The position numbers were made by a program, and so were the translations under genes. The notes below the pieces were generated by a model that had not been told where the DNA came from, did not search any database, and saw nothing but the letters and a program-made list of their open reading frames with translations. From contig NZ_ML123044.1 in NCBI RefSeq assembly GCF_003846175.1, forward strand, positions 812,852 through 876,851: DNA of 64,000 bases, read 5' to 3'. The DNA comes from Streptomyces sp. ADI95-17 (lineage in GTDB: Bacteria > Actinomycetota > Actinomycetes > Streptomycetales > Streptomycetaceae). Shown here in pieces: positions 36,876 through 46,886 of the stretch (within the stretch, counting starts at the first letter, position 1; every line of letters begins with the position of its first letter).

Positions 36876-37741
36876 AACGTATCGGCATCATCGGAGTGGG
36901 AGAGATCGGCCGGGCCCTCGTGGAGGGCCTGTGCGACGCGGCCGGCCCGACGCCCGAGGTGCTCCTCTCGCCGCGCGGCGCCCGCACCGCCACCGAACTC
37001 TCCGAGCGGTTCGACGGCGTACGCGTCTGCGCCGACAACCAACAGGTCGTGGACCGCGCCGAGTTGATCATCATCGCCGTACGCCGCGAGGACCGCCACG
37101 AGGCGCTGAACGGTCTGCGGGTGGACGGTGCCAAGGTGGTGGTCAACGTGATGGCCGGGGTCTCGAACGACAACCTGCGCGCCATGCTCGCCACCGACGC
37201 CCCGCTGGTACGCGCCATCCCGCTGCCTTCCGTGCGCGACCGCCGCTCCGTCACCGTGACGTACCCGGCGCACCCGGCCGTCGACGCCTTCTTCGAGCAG
37301 CTCGGCGGGGCACTTCCAGTCGCGGACGAGGCAGCCTTCGACGTCTTCTCCGCACTGACCGGGACGCTCACCACCCACTACGCGTACCTCGCCGCGCTCA
37401 CCTCATGGGCCGCCGGACACGGCATCCCCGCCGCCGACGCGGAACATTACGTACGGGGCCTCTTCCAGGCCGTCGGCCGCGCCCTGGGCGACGAGACCCG
37501 CTCCCTGCGACAACTCGCCGCCGACCACGAAACCCCCAAGGGCAACAACGAACGCATCCGGACCACATGGTTCGACCACACCAACGCCGCCACCCTCGAC
37601 AGCGCGCTGGACGGCCTCCTCACCGACCTGCGGTCCCGGCAGGATCCCAGCACGGAACCTGCGGCAGAACAGAAGACAGAACAAGAGAAGCCCCAGGACG
37701 CCAACGCCGCACAGCGGCGGCGACCACCGGCCAAGACCTGA
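36872..37741 (+). CDS. NADP/F420-dependent oxidoreductase related to pyrroline-5-carboxylate reductase
   Basis: The 289-residue protein starts with a Rossmann motif (KRIGIIGVGEIGRALVEG) and has the ProC-like layout: VDRAELIIIAVRR, VVVNVMAGVSNDNLR, LVRAIPLPSVRDR. A C-terminal helical dimerisation domain follows (DVFSALTGTLTTHYAYLAAL, ETPKGNNERIRTTWF) and a 30-residue hydrophilic tail. It is longer and more diverged than true ProC, so proline synthesis is not assumed. The GTG start overlaps the stop of the preceding remnant by four bases. Part of its 3' end is duplicated about 880 bp downstream. Confidence 0.8.
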   Translation: MKRIGIIGVGEIGRALVEGLCDAAGPTPEVLLSPRGARTATELSERFDGVRVCADNQQVVDRAELIIIAVRREDRHEALNGLRVDGAKVVVNVMAGVSNDNLRAMLATDAPLVRAIPLPSVRDRRSVTVTYPAHPAVDAFFEQLGGALPVADEAAFDVFSALTGTLTTHYAYLAALTSWAAGHGIPAADAEHYVRGLFQAVGRALGDETRSLRQLAADHETPKGNNERIRTTWFDHTNAATLDSALDGLLTDLRSRQDPSTEPAAEQKTEQEKPQDANAAQRRRPPAKT

Positions 37742-37837
37742 GGAACAGGCAGCTCTGCCACACGAAATGATCGGGGCCTTATCGTGGGCCAGGAACGCTC
37801 ACTGTTTCTCAAGCCGTACCCGGTACCGTCCATCGGA

Positions 37838-38356
37838 ATGACAGGCCCCATGAAGAGCATCGATCACCCCTGCTTCGGGCACCTTGAGGCTCCGTCGGCG
37901 GACGAGACGGAAGTCATCTGGGAAGGCACGGCCTCGCTGGGAAGCAACGAGGCCGAAGTCCGGCTGTGGGCCGACCCCAACTCCGGGCTGGACGCGGACG
38001 AACTGAATACGTTCGCGACGCGCCTGGCCCACCTGCCGGCCCTGGACACCGCGGCTCGGGCGGCGATCCGCGAGTACCTGCGGCAGGACCGCTACTTCAT
38101 CGACCACCACGCCGACGAACTCGACGACGCCGAAGTGATCAAACGCCTCACCCGGGATGCGAACGGCGAAGCGATCAGCGTCGACGCGTTCACCGCAGCC
38201 ATGCACCCCATCCGGATCGGGCTGTGGCACCTGATCGGGGAGGCCAGGGCCCGGATCGTCGTGGACTACACGATCGACGCCGCGACCAGTGACGAGCTCC
38301 TCGCCGTCAAGATGGCCGGCGACGGGACCGTGGCGTCCGTCGACTGGGAGAGCTGA
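37838..38356 (+). CDS. Conserved hypothetical protein, DUF2004-like
   Basis: The 172-residue soluble protein begins MTGPMKSIDHPCFGHLEAPS and has an acidic character throughout (WEGTASLGSNEAEVRLWAD, EYLRQDRYFIDHHADELDDA). The pattern recalls DUF2004 proteins; I am not certain of the match and no function is known. ATG 37850 is an alternative start. It lies between the ProC-like gene and the degenerate copy of that gene's end. Confidence 0.65.
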   Translation: MTGPMKSIDHPCFGHLEAPSADETEVIWEGTASLGSNEAEVRLWADPNSGLDADELNTFATRLAHLPALDTAARAAIREYLRQDRYFIDHHADELDDAEVIKRLTRDANGEAISVDAFTAAMHPIRIGLWHLIGEARARIVVDYTIDAATSDELLAVKMAGDGTVASVDWES

Positions 38357-38430
38357 CCGCGTCGGTCCTCCCTCGACGGCAGCGACCCCGCCGACAGCGC
38401 GGAGCGCGGTGCGTGCGGCTTCTCGACATC

Positions 38431-38568
38431 GAACGCATCCGGGCCTCATGGTTCGACCACGCCGATGCCGCCACCATCGGCAGCCCGCTCGACGGCCTCC
38501 TCACCGATCTGCTGTGCTCGAAACAAGGAGCGCGCCCCAGGTCACACCGTGAACCGGCCGCTCCCTGA
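38431..38568 (+). pseudogene. Degenerate partial copy of the ProC-like gene's 3' end
   Basis: The frame reads ERIRASWFDHADAATIGSPL then DGLLTDL. This matches ERIRTTWFDHTNAATLDSAL and DGLLTDL of the ProC-like protein at 37550-37633, with high nucleotide identity over 84 bp. A further shared GATCCCAGCACGGA (37643-37658 region and 38582-38595) follows after about 65 extra bases. The copy lacks all upstream domains and ends at 38568, so it is a fragment. Confidence 0.7.
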
Positions 38569-38603
38569 CGAGCCATCCCGCGATCCCAGCACGGAAAGAG
38601 AGC

Positions 38604-38634
38604 AAGGGGCCCGCCTCCGAAGAGCCGGACCCCT
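38604..38634 (-). terminator. Probable ychF terminator
   Basis: An imperfect inverted repeat, AAGGGGCCCGCC with GCCGGACCCCTT, lies 50-80 bp beyond the ychF stop codon on the minus strand. Confidence 0.45.
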
Positions 38635-38682
38635 TCTGACCAGCATGCCTGCCAGATCAGCAACGTGACGAAATGGTGCCTG

Positions 38683-39771
<1,089 letters not shown>

Positions 39772-39880
39772 GTTGGCGACTTCCTGAGGAGTGGAGTGGT
39801 ACTGCGGGCCCGGGTGGGTCGATTCTCCAGTTTACGGGCGGGGGCGGCCGGGTCCCCACGGGTCCGGTCGGGCCACGATT

Positions 39881-40003
39881 CGGTTCCTGTGTCGGGTGTC
39901 GACTCGGTTCCGTGCCGGGTGCCGGTTCGGTTCCGTGCCGGGTGCCGGTTCGGTTCCGTGCCGGGTGCCGGTTCGGTTGCTGCGTCGGGTGCCGGTTCGG
40001 TTC
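39881..40003. repeat. Tandem repeat array, 23-24 bp unit
   Basis: Units start at 39881, 39905, 39928, 39951 and 39974, with a last partial unit at 39998. The core is CGGTTCCGTGCCGGGTGCCG. The middle three are nearly identical. The period varies between 23 and 24 bp, so the array cannot keep a reading frame. It lies between the divergent ychF and DUF6542 genes. Confidence 0.9.
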
Positions 40004-40098
40004 CCGTTCGGCCGTGTGGCATCGAACTCATCCCCTAGGTCGCGCAAAGGGCGTGTCCCGTACCTGCTTCCTGCCGTCCGGCGACCTACGTTGTCCCG

Positions 40099-40722
40099 GT
40101 GGAGCAGCACAGGACACGTCCCCCGCAGCGCAGGCAGTCTCGCCAGGCCCCGCTGTCCCCATCCCCGTCCCCGTCCCCATCCCCGCAGGGCACCATCGAG
40201 GAGACCGCGACCGTCTACCGGGTGGTGAGCGCGCCGGAGGGCCGTTCGCGTCCGGTGCCGCCCGTCGTTCTCGCGCTGCGCAGGCTGCCGAATCCCCGGC
40301 TGACCGGGATCGGGGCCGGGCTCTTCGCCGCTGCCACCATGTTCGTACTGGCCTGCCTCGACCTGCTGGTCCTCGACGGTTCGTCGGTGGTGTTCGGTGT
40401 GCTGTTCCTGCCGGTCTGCGCGCTGACCGCGCTGTGGGTGCGGCCCGCGGACCTGGTGACCGCGCCGATCATCGTGCCGATCGCGTTCGCCGTCGGCGTC
40501 ATCCCGATCGCCGGAGGCACGGGCGGGTTCGGCGGCCAGACCATGGCGGTCGTGACAGCGCTCGCCGTGCACGCCGGGTGGCTGTACGGCGGAACGCTCA
40601 TCGCCGGGCTCATCGCGACCGTACGGAAGGTACGGCTGATGCGTCAGCGGCAGCGCCGCATGCTGCTCGCCGCGCAGACGGCGCGCCCCTCCTCGCAGGG
40701 ACCGCGCCGCCCGCGCCGCTGA
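40099..40722 (+). CDS. DUF6542-type membrane protein
   Basis: The 207-residue product has a polar N-terminus with a Ser-Pro repeat (SPSPSPSPSPQG). Hydrophobic segments between about 70 and 180 suggest four membrane helices (LTGIGAGLFAAATMFVLAC, VVFGVLFLPVCALTALWV). The tail is Arg/Gln-rich and basic. It matches a conserved Streptomyces family of unknown role that lies between ychF and ppgK. The GTG at 40099 is the likely start. Confidence 0.75.
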   Translation: MEQHRTRPPQRRQSRQAPLSPSPSPSPSPQGTIEETATVYRVVSAPEGRSRPVPPVVLALRRLPNPRLTGIGAGLFAAATMFVLACLDLLVLDGSSVVFGVLFLPVCALTALWVRPADLVTAPIIVPIAFAVGVIPIAGGTGGFGGQTMAVVTALAVHAGWLYGGTLIAGLIATVRKVRLMRQRQRRMLLAAQTARPSSQGPRRPRR

Positions 40723-40755
40723 GCGGCTCGGCGGGCCGACGCCGACGGGCAGGCC

Positions 40756-41493
40756 CTAGTGGCCGCCGGCCGCCATTGCGGCGCCGACGATGCCCGCGTT
40801 GTTCTGGAGCTCCGCGGGGACCATCTCGGCCCGTACGTGCTCGATCAGGGGCAGGAACTTGTCGGCCTTGCGGCTGACCCCGCCGCCGATGATGAAGAGC
40901 TCGGGCGAGAACAACATCTCCACATGGGCCAGGTACTTCTGCACCCGGTGCGCCCAGTGGTGCCAGCTCAGGTCCTCGTCCTCCTTGGCCTTGGTGGAGG
41001 CGTGCTTCTCCGCGTCGTGGCCGTTCAGCTCCAGATGGCCCAGCTCGGTGTTGGGTACGAGCCGGCCGTCCACGAAGAGGGCGCTGCCGATCCCCGTACC
41101 GAACGTCAGCACGATCACGGTTCCCTTGCGGCCCCGGCCCGCGCCGAACGTCATCTCCGCGACGCCGGCCGCGTCCGCGTCGTTCAGCACGGTGACGGGG
41201 AGGCCCAGCCGGTCACCGATCAGTCCGCGGGCGTCCGTGTCGATCCAGCCCTTGTCGACGTTGGCGGCGGTACGGGTGACCCCGCCGGTGACGACGCCCG
41301 GGAAGGTCACGCCCACCGGGCCCTGCCAGTCGAAGTGGCCGACGACCTCGGCCACGCACTCGACCACGCCCTTGGGCGTGGCCGGGTGCGGTGTCAGTAC
41401 TTTGTGGCGCTCCTGCGCCAGGTCTCCGCGGTCCAGGTCCACGGGAGCGCCCTTGATCCCGGATCCGCCGATGTCCACGCCGAAGATCTGCAT
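40756..41493 (-). CDS. ppgK: Polyphosphate glucokinase
   Basis: The 245-residue ROK-family sugar kinase has FGVDIGGSGIKGAPVD at the start, GVTFPGVV, NDADAAGVAEM with the catalytic Asp, VLTFGTGIGSALF, and the polyphosphate-glucokinase-typical ELGHLELNGHDAEKHAS. The short length and these segments separate it from ATP-only ROK kinases. It phosphorylates glucose with polyphosphate (and ATP). Start ATG 41493 is preferred over a GTG nine bases upstream. It lies 100 bp downstream of ispH on the same strand. Confidence 0.95.
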   Translation of the reverse strand: MQIFGVDIGGSGIKGAPVDLDRGDLAQERHKVLTPHPATPKGVVECVAEVVGHFDWQGPVGVTFPGVVTGGVTRTAANVDKGWIDTDARGLIGDRLGLPVTVLNDADAAGVAEMTFGAGRGRKGTVIVLTFGTGIGSALFVDGRLVPNTELGHLELNGHDAEKHASTKAKEDEDLSWHHWAHRVQKYLAHVEMLFSPELFIIGGGVSRKADKFLPLIEHVRAEMVPAELQNNAGIVGAAMAAGGH

Positions 41494-41592
41494 GCAATCC
41501 ACGGTACGGGCAGGTTGCCCGGCCCACTTCCCGAAAGCGGAACGTCCCGAAAGCGGAGCGGAGCGAAGGCGGAACGGTGTGACGCCGGGGCT

Positions 41593-42573
41593 CTACTTCT
41601 GCGAGAGGGCGGCGGCCTCGGCGCGCAGATCGCGGCGGAGCTCCTTGGGCAGCGAGAAGGTGATGGACTCCTCGGCCGACTTCACGATCTCCACGTCCTC
41701 GAAACCGCGCTCGGACAGCCAGGCCAGGACGCCGTCGACCAGCACCTCGGGGACCGACGCCCCGGAGGTGACGCCGACCGTGGAGACACCCTCCAGCCAG
41801 GCCTCGTCGATCTCCTCGGCGAAGTCGACCAGATGGGCGTCGTTCGCACCGGCGCCGAGGGCGACCTCGACCAGGCGGACCGAGTTGGAGGAGTTCTTCG
41901 AACCGACGACGATCACCAGGTCGGCGTCCGCGCCCATCTGCTTCACCGCGATCTGGCGGTTCTGCGTGGCGTAGCAGATGTCGTCGCTGGGCGGCGAGAT
42001 CAGCAGCGGGAACTTCTCCTTGAGCGCGCCGACCGTCTCCATCGTCTCGTCGACGGAGAGTGTGGTCTGGGAGAGCCAGACGACCTTCGACGGGTCGCGC
42101 ACCTCGACACCGGCGACGTCCTCGGGGCCGTCGACGAGCGTGATGTGGTCGGGGGCCTCGCCGGAGGTGCCGATGACCTCCTCGTGGCCCTCGTGGCCGA
42201 TCAGGAGGATGTCGAAGTCGTCCTGCGCGAAGCGGACGGCTTCCTTGTGGACCTTGGTGACCAGGGGGCAGGTCGCGTCGATCGTGGCGAGCTTCCGCTC
42301 GGCCGCCTCCTCGTGCACGGTCGGCGCGACGCCGTGCGCGGAGAACATCACGATCGAGCCCTCGGGGACCTCCGCCGTGTCCTCGACGAAGATCGCGCCC
42401 TTCTTCTCCAGGGTCTGTACGACGTACTTGTTGTGAACGATCTCGTGGCGCACATACACCGGGGAGCCGTACTGCTCCAGGGCTTTCTCCACGGCGATCA
42501 CGGCACGGTCCACGCCCGCGCAGTAGCCACGGGGAGCGGCGAGCAGAACGCGGCGAGGTGTCGTAGCAGTCAT
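41593..42573 (-). CDS. ispH: 4-hydroxy-3-methylbut-2-enyl diphosphate reductase
   Basis: The 326-residue product has the three cysteines that hold the IspH iron-sulfur cluster in their usual settings: [23 protein letters not shown] and [10 protein letters not shown]. It also has the substrate motif SAHGVAP and the [12 protein letters not shown] segment. It catalyses the last step of the MEP isoprenoid pathway. Start ATG 42573 is chosen; ATG 42582 is equally open. It is divergent from the APC permease gene. Confidence 0.97.
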   Translation of the reverse strand: MTATTPRRVLLAAPRGYCAGVDRAVIAVEKALEQYGSPVYVRHEIVHNKYVVQTLEKKGAIFVEDTAEVPEGSIVMFSAHGVAPTVHEEAAERKLATIDATCPLVTKVHKEAVRFAQDDFDILLIGHEGHEEVIGTSGEAPDHITLVDGPEDVAGVEVRDPSKVVWLSQTTLSVDETMETVGALKEKFPLLISPPSDDICYATQNRQIAVKQMGADADLVIVVGSKNSSNSVRLVEVALGAGANDAHLVDFAEEIDEAWLEGVSTVGVTSGASVPEVLVDGVLAWLSERGFEDVEIVKSAEESITFSLPKELRRDLRAEAAALSQK

Positions 42574-42656
42574 GCGACCCATCGTAAGGCCGAGTCGAAC
42601 GCGCGGAAGATCGGCCGGGTGGCGAGACTGATCCGTACGCGATCGAGGGAGGGCTC

Positions 42657-44093
42657 ATGTCGGACACCGACAGCGGCGGCACTGAGTCGGGAGGGGCAGC
42701 AGCGGGGACGGCCGGGGCGGCGGGCGCAGCGGGGGCGGCAGGGGCGCATCAGGAGAGTGGCAGGCTGCGCCGGACGCTCGGGTTCCGGGATCTGGTGGTC
42801 TACGGGCTCCTGTTCATCGCGCCGATGGCGCCCGTCGGGGTGTTCGGCACGCTGGACGCGAAGTCCGACGGTGCCGTCGCGCTGGTCTACGTAGCGGCGA
42901 CGGTGGTGATGGCGTTCACGGCGTTCAGCTACGCCCAGATGGTGCGGGTCGCCCCGCTGGCGGGTTCCGTCTTCGCGTACGCACGCAAGGGGCTCGGGGA
43001 GGGGCCGGGGTTCATCGCCGGGTGGATGGCGATGCTCGACTATCTGCTGATCCCGGCTGTCGCCTATCTCTTCTCCGGGATCGCGCTGAATTCTCTGGTG
43101 CCCTCGGTGTCGCGGTGGGTGTGGACGGCGCTCGCCGTCGTCGTCACCACGCTGCTGAACCTGTGGGGTGTGCGGGCCGCCGCCCGGGTCGGATTCGCGG
43201 TGCTCGCGATGGAGATCGTGGTGCTGCTGGTGTTCCTGGTGGCGGCGGTGGTGGTGCTCGTACGGGACGGAGCGCAGCGTGGCTGGCTGACCCCGCTCAC
43301 CGGTGATTCCGGCTTCTCCGCGGCGGCGGTGCTGGGGGCGGTTTCGGTGGCCGTGCTGTCGTATCTGGGCTTCGACGCGATCGCCTCGTTCGCGGAGGAG
43401 GTGACCGGGGGCTCGGCGAAGGTGGCGCGGGCGTTGCTGTTCTGTCTGGTGCTGGCGGGTGTGCTGTTCGTGGCGCAGGCGTATCTGGCCGCGCTGCTGG
43501 AACCGATGACGTCGGCGGAGCTGGCCGCCGATCCGGCCGCGCAGGGCTCGGCCTTCTACGACACGGTGGACTCGGCGGTCGGGAGCTGGCTGCACGATCT
43601 GGTGGCCGTCAGCAAGGCGATCGGGGCGGCCTTCGCGGCACTGGCCGGGCAGGCGGCCGCGGGCCGGCTGCTCTTCGCGATGGCCAGGGAGCGGCGGCTT
43701 CCCTCGGTGCTCTCCAGGGTCGATCCGCGGTCCGGGGTGCCGCGGATCGCGATCCTGCTGGCCGCGACGGTGACGCTGATCGCCGCGGTGTGGGCGGCCC
43801 GGCGGGACGACGGGCTCGACCATCTGGTGTCGGTCGTCGATATCGGCGCGCTGACGGCCTTCGTGCTGCTGCACGCGTCGGTGGTCGGCTGGTTCGCCGT
43901 ACGCCGGATGGCGGGGCCGCCGAGCTGGTGGCGGCATGTGCTGGTGCCGGTGGTGGGTGCGGGGGTGCTGATCGCGGTGATCGTGGAGGCGACCGGGAGC
44001 GCCCAGGTGGTGGGGGCGTGCTGGCTCGCGGTGGGGCTGGCGGTGTGGGGCTGGGCGGTGTGGGGCTGGGCGGTGTGGGGCCGGGTGGTGTGA
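42657..44093 (+). CDS. APC-family amino acid permease
   Basis: The 478-residue protein has about twelve membrane helices after a Gly/Ala-rich N-terminus. It opens with LRRTLGFRDLVVYGLLFIAPMAPVG, typical of APC transporters, and has the helix-6 region SYLGFDAIASFAEEVTGGS and SRVDPRSGVPRIAIL. It probably imports an amino acid or amine by cation symport. GGAGGGCTC upstream supports the ATG. The C-terminus consists of repeats of VWGWA created by a 15-bp tandem repeat, probably non-functional. Confidence 0.9.
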   Translation: MSDTDSGGTESGGAAAGTAGAAGAAGAAGAHQESGRLRRTLGFRDLVVYGLLFIAPMAPVGVFGTLDAKSDGAVALVYVAATVVMAFTAFSYAQMVRVAPLAGSVFAYARKGLGEGPGFIAGWMAMLDYLLIPAVAYLFSGIALNSLVPSVSRWVWTALAVVVTTLLNLWGVRAAARVGFAVLAMEIVVLLVFLVAAVVVLVRDGAQRGWLTPLTGDSGFSAAAVLGAVSVAVLSYLGFDAIASFAEEVTGGSAKVARALLFCLVLAGVLFVAQAYLAALLEPMTSAELAADPAAQGSAFYDTVDSAVGSWLHDLVAVSKAIGAAFAALAGQAAAGRLLFAMARERRLPSVLSRVDPRSGVPRIAILLAATVTLIAAVWAARRDDGLDHLVSVVDIGALTAFVLLHASVVGWFAVRRMAGPPSWWRHVLVPVVGAGVLIAVIVEATGSAQVVGACWLAVGLAVWGWAVWGWAVWGRVV

Positions 44094-44103
44094 GTGGTTG
44101 TGA
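44044..44103 (+). repeat. 15-bp tandem repeat through the APC permease stop codon
   Basis: Units GTGTGGGGCTGGGCG at 44044-44058, 44059-44073 and, with two changes, 44074-44088, plus a degenerate fourth unit containing the TGA stop, encode the terminal VWGWA repeats. Confidence 0.85.
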
Positions 44104-44263
44104 GTCGGGCGGTGTACGTGGTGCGAACCGGGCGGTGTGGGTGGCGTGAACCGGGCAGGGGCGGTCTCCGCGCTGCCCTTGCCGTGGCCGCTGCCGTGGC
44201 TGCTCGATTGTCGGCGGGGCGGATGCGCCCGGTCTGTCGGTGGGGGCGGATACGCTCGCTCGC

Positions 44264-45475
44264 ATGGCTCTCCAAACGTCCGCGGAAGCTCCGCTGCCCG
44301 TAGGTGATGTGTCGCGGCTCATCGGCGGCTGGATCGACCGGCTCGGGGCGGTCTGGGTCGAGGGGCAGATCACCCAGCTGTCGCGGCGCCCGGGTGCCGG
44401 GGTGGTGTTCCTGACGCTGCGCGACCCGTCGCAGGACATCTCGGTGAGCGTGACGTGCTTCCGGCAGGTCTTCGACCGGATCGCGGACGTGGTGACGGAG
44501 GGCGCGCGGGTCGTCGTCCTGGCCAAGCCGGAGTGGTACGCGCCGCGCGGCCAGCTGTCCCTGCGGGCCACGGAGATACGGCCGGTCGGCATCGGTGAGC
44601 TGCTGGTCCGCCTGGAACAGCTGAAGAAGTCGCTGGCCTCGGAAGGGCTCTTCGCGCTCGACCGGAAGAAGCCGCTGCCGTTCCTGCCGCAGCTGATCGG
44701 TCTGGTCTGCGGGCGGGCGTCGGCGGCCGAGCGCGATGTGCTGGAGAACGCCCGGCGGCGGTGGCCCGCGGTGCGCTTCGAGGTGCGCAACGCGGCGGTG
44801 CAGGGTGTGCACGCGGTCAATCAGGTGGTCCAGGCGGTGAAGGAGCTGGACGACCTGCCGGACGTCGATGTGATCGTCGTGGCGCGGGGCGGCGGCAGCG
44901 TCGAGGACCTGCTGCCGTTCTCGGACGAGCAGCTGATCCGGACGGTGGCCGCGTGCCGCACGCCGGTGGTGTCGGCGATCGGCCACGAGCCGGACTCCCC
45001 GCTGCTCGACCTGGTCGCGGACCTGCGCGCCTCCACGCCGACGGACGCGGCCAAGAAGATCGTGCCGGACGTGGGCGAGGAGCTGGACCGGGTGCGGCAG
45101 CTGCGCGACCGGGCGCTGCGCTCGGTACGGGGGCTGCTGGACCGGGAGGAGCGGGGGCTGGCGCACGCCCTGGGCCGGCCGTCGATGGAGCACCCCCAGC
45201 GGATGGTGGACGAGCGCGCGGCGGAGATCGACGCGCTGGTCGGGCGGAGCCGGCGGGTGCTGGGGCATCTGCTGGACCGGGCCGATTCTGAGCTCGCCCA
45301 CACCCGGGCGCGGGTGGTCGCGCTGTCGCCCGCGGCGACGCTGGAGCGCGGATACGCGGTGCTGCAGCGGCCCGACGGCCACGTCGTGCGGGCTCCCGAG
45401 GACGCGGGGGCGCCGGGCGAGGTGCTGCGGGCGCGGGTCTCGGGGGGCGAGTTCGCCGTGCGGGTGAGCGAGTGA
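44264..45475 (+). CDS. xseA: Exodeoxyribonuclease VII large subunit
   Basis: The 403-residue protein has an N-terminal OB fold ([20 protein letters not shown]), the catalytic domain with [20 protein letters not shown] and [20 protein letters not shown], and a C-terminal coiled coil. [16 protein letters not shown] lies near the end. It forms the nuclease that degrades single-stranded DNA from both ends together with XseB, whose gene follows after 67 bp. Start ATG 44264 is chosen. Confidence 0.96.
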   Translation: MALQTSAEAPLPVGDVSRLIGGWIDRLGAVWVEGQITQLSRRPGAGVVFLTLRDPSQDISVSVTCFRQVFDRIADVVTEGARVVVLAKPEWYAPRGQLSLRATEIRPVGIGELLVRLEQLKKSLASEGLFALDRKKPLPFLPQLIGLVCGRASAAERDVLENARRRWPAVRFEVRNAAVQGVHAVNQVVQAVKELDDLPDVDVIVVARGGGSVEDLLPFSDEQLIRTVAACRTPVVSAIGHEPDSPLLDLVADLRASTPTDAAKKIVPDVGEELDRVRQLRDRALRSVRGLLDREERGLAHALGRPSMEHPQRMVDERAAEIDALVGRSRRVLGHLLDRADSELAHTRARVVALSPAATLERGYAVLQRPDGHVVRAPEDAGAPGEVLRARVSGGEFAVRVSE

Positions 45476-45542
45476 GCGGGGTCAGATTCATGGACGGACG
45501 AGGTCACAGGCTCCCGGTGGGCCGGAACGTAGGGTGGGACGC

Positions 45543-45836
45543 ATGACGGACGACGCGACTACGGCGGCTGGTGCCACGGGCACGCTCGGCTACGAGCAGG
45601 CACGTGACGAGCTGATCGAGGTGGTGCGCCGCCTGGAGGCCGGCGGTACGACGCTGGAGGAGTCCCTCGCGCTCTGGGAGCGGGGCGAGGAACTGGCGAA
45701 GGTGTGCCGGCGCTGGCTGGAGGGCGCGCGCGCCCGGCTGGACGCGGCACTGGCCGGTCCGGCCGACTCCCGGGAGAACGGCGGCGGCACGACGGCAGCG
45801 ACGGCGACGGCAACGGCAACGGCCGACAACGGCTGA
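45543..45836 (+). CDS. xseB: Exodeoxyribonuclease VII small subunit
   Basis: The 97-residue product has the conserved XseB helices (ARDELIEVVRRLEAGGTTLE, ESLALWERGEELAKVCRRWL). A low-complexity tail TTAATATATATADNG comes from a 6-bp repeat and is not conserved. Several subunits bind each XseA. It is transcribed with xseA and followed by a strong hairpin. Confidence 0.95.
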   Translation: MTDDATTAAGATGTLGYEQARDELIEVVRRLEAGGTTLEESLALWERGEELAKVCRRWLEGARARLDAALAGPADSRENGGGTTAATATATATADNG

Positions 45837-45838
45837 GA

Positions 45839-45868
45839 CCCACGGGGACGCCCGGGAGTCCCCGTGGG
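45839..45868 (+). terminator. Terminator of xseAB
   Basis: CCCACGGGGAC and its complement form an 11-bp stem with an 8-nt loop immediately after the xseB stop codon. Confidence 0.8.
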
Positions 45869-46168
45869 CCCCGGGACCACTGTGGCCTCCGGGGCCCACG
45901 GGACCACGGGGCCGTCCGGTGACCGCTGAGGCCGCCAGGATGTCCGGTGACCGCCAGGACCGCTCTGGCCGCTGAGGCCTCCGGGACCGCACGAACCGCC
46001 CGAGTCGCCGGGACCGCCCGAGTCGCCGGGACCGCCCGGGCCGCCGGGCCGCCGGGCCGCTGTGGAACAGATCACCCCGGGCATTTTTAGTTGAAAGTTA
46101 ACCTATCTCCGGGTTACCGTGATCCGCGTCAGTCGATCCATGTGTACGTCCGGAAGGCAATACGCACG
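45869..46168. other. Intergenic stretch with 18-bp repeats and upstream region of the reductase gene
   Basis: The left part is low-complexity GC sequence. It includes two exact 18-bp units, CGAGTCGCCGGGACCGCC (46001-46018 and 46019-46036), and degenerate copies to 46060. The right part turns sharply A/T-rich (TTTTTAGTTGAAAGTTAACC near 46084-46103), which is the likely promoter/operator of the reductase gene. Confidence 0.55.
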
Positions 46169-46759
46169 ATGTCCCTCGCTCTTGACCCCGCCGCCCAGGA
46201 CCTCCTCTTCCGTGAGGCCCGCACCGCCAACACATTCACCGACGAGCCGGTGACCGAGGAGCAGGTCCAGGCGATCTACGACCTGGTCAAGTACGGGCCG
46301 ACCGCGTTCAACCAGTCGCCGCTGCGCGTCGTCCTGGTCCGCTCCGACGACGCCCGCGCGCGCCTCGTGAAGCACATGGCCGAGGGCAACCAGCCGAAGA
46401 CCTCGACCGCCCCGCTGGTCGCGATCCTGGCCACCGACAACGAGTTCCACGAGGAGCTCCCGGCCCTGCTGCCGCACTTCCCGCAGGCCAAGGACGCGTT
46501 CTTCTCCGAGCGCCCGGTCCGCGAGTCGGCCGCCGCGCTGAACGGCTCGCTGCAGGCCGCGTACTTCCTCATCGGCATCCGCGCCGCCGGCCTGGCCGCC
46601 GGCCCGATGACCGGCTTCGACGCCTCGGGCATCGAGAAGGAGTTCCTGGACGGCGACCACAGCCTGCTGATGGTCGTCAACATCGGCAAGCCGGGCGAGG
46701 ACGCCTGGTTCCCGCGCCTGCCGCGCCTCGCCTACGACGAGGTCGTCACGACCGTCTGA
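46169..46759 (+). CDS. Nitroreductase-fold malonic semialdehyde reductase (RutE/YdfG-like)
   Basis: The 196-residue flavoprotein matches the RutE group: [77 protein letters not shown]. It should use FMN and NAD(P)H to reduce a small aldehyde or nitro compound; the RutE substrate is malonic semialdehyde from pyrimidine breakdown. No other rut genes are near, so the physiological role is open. ATG 46169 has GGAAGG 11 bases upstream. An A/T-rich upstream island suggests regulated expression. Confidence 0.88.
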   Translation: MSLALDPAAQDLLFREARTANTFTDEPVTEEQVQAIYDLVKYGPTAFNQSPLRVVLVRSDDARARLVKHMAEGNQPKTSTAPLVAILATDNEFHEELPALLPHFPQAKDAFFSERPVRESAAALNGSLQAAYFLIGIRAAGLAAGPMTGFDASGIEKEFLDGDHSLLMVVNIGKPGEDAWFPRLPRLAYDEVVTTV

Positions 46760-46792
46760 GTCGGACCATCTGAGTCGGACCGTCCGAGTCGG
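46751..46792. repeat. Three 14-bp tandem repeats across a stop codon
   Basis: Units ACCGTCTGAGTCGG, ACCATCTGAGTCGG and ACCGTCCGAGTCGG follow each other. The first contains the final codons and the TGA of the reductase gene. Confidence 0.85.
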
Positions 46793-46835
46793 ACCGCACG
46801 AAGTCCGGCCACCGCCGCGCCCGCGGCGTACGGAG

Positions 46836-46873
46836 AAGGCCCTGAAGCACCGGATCGGGTGCTCCAGGGCCTT
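46836..46873. terminator. Bidirectional terminator
   Basis: AAGGCCCTG with an inner AGCACC arm pairs with GGGTGCT and CCAGGGCCTT. It forms a long hairpin between the convergent reductase and DUF4245 genes. Confidence 0.8.
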
Positions 46874-46886
46874 CTTCCGTACGGTG

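Noticed and set aside
40759..42894. Plus-strand frame of about 700 codons opposite ppgK and ispH
   Set aside because: It covers two well-recognised minus-strand genes and has no ribosome site or recognisable domain.
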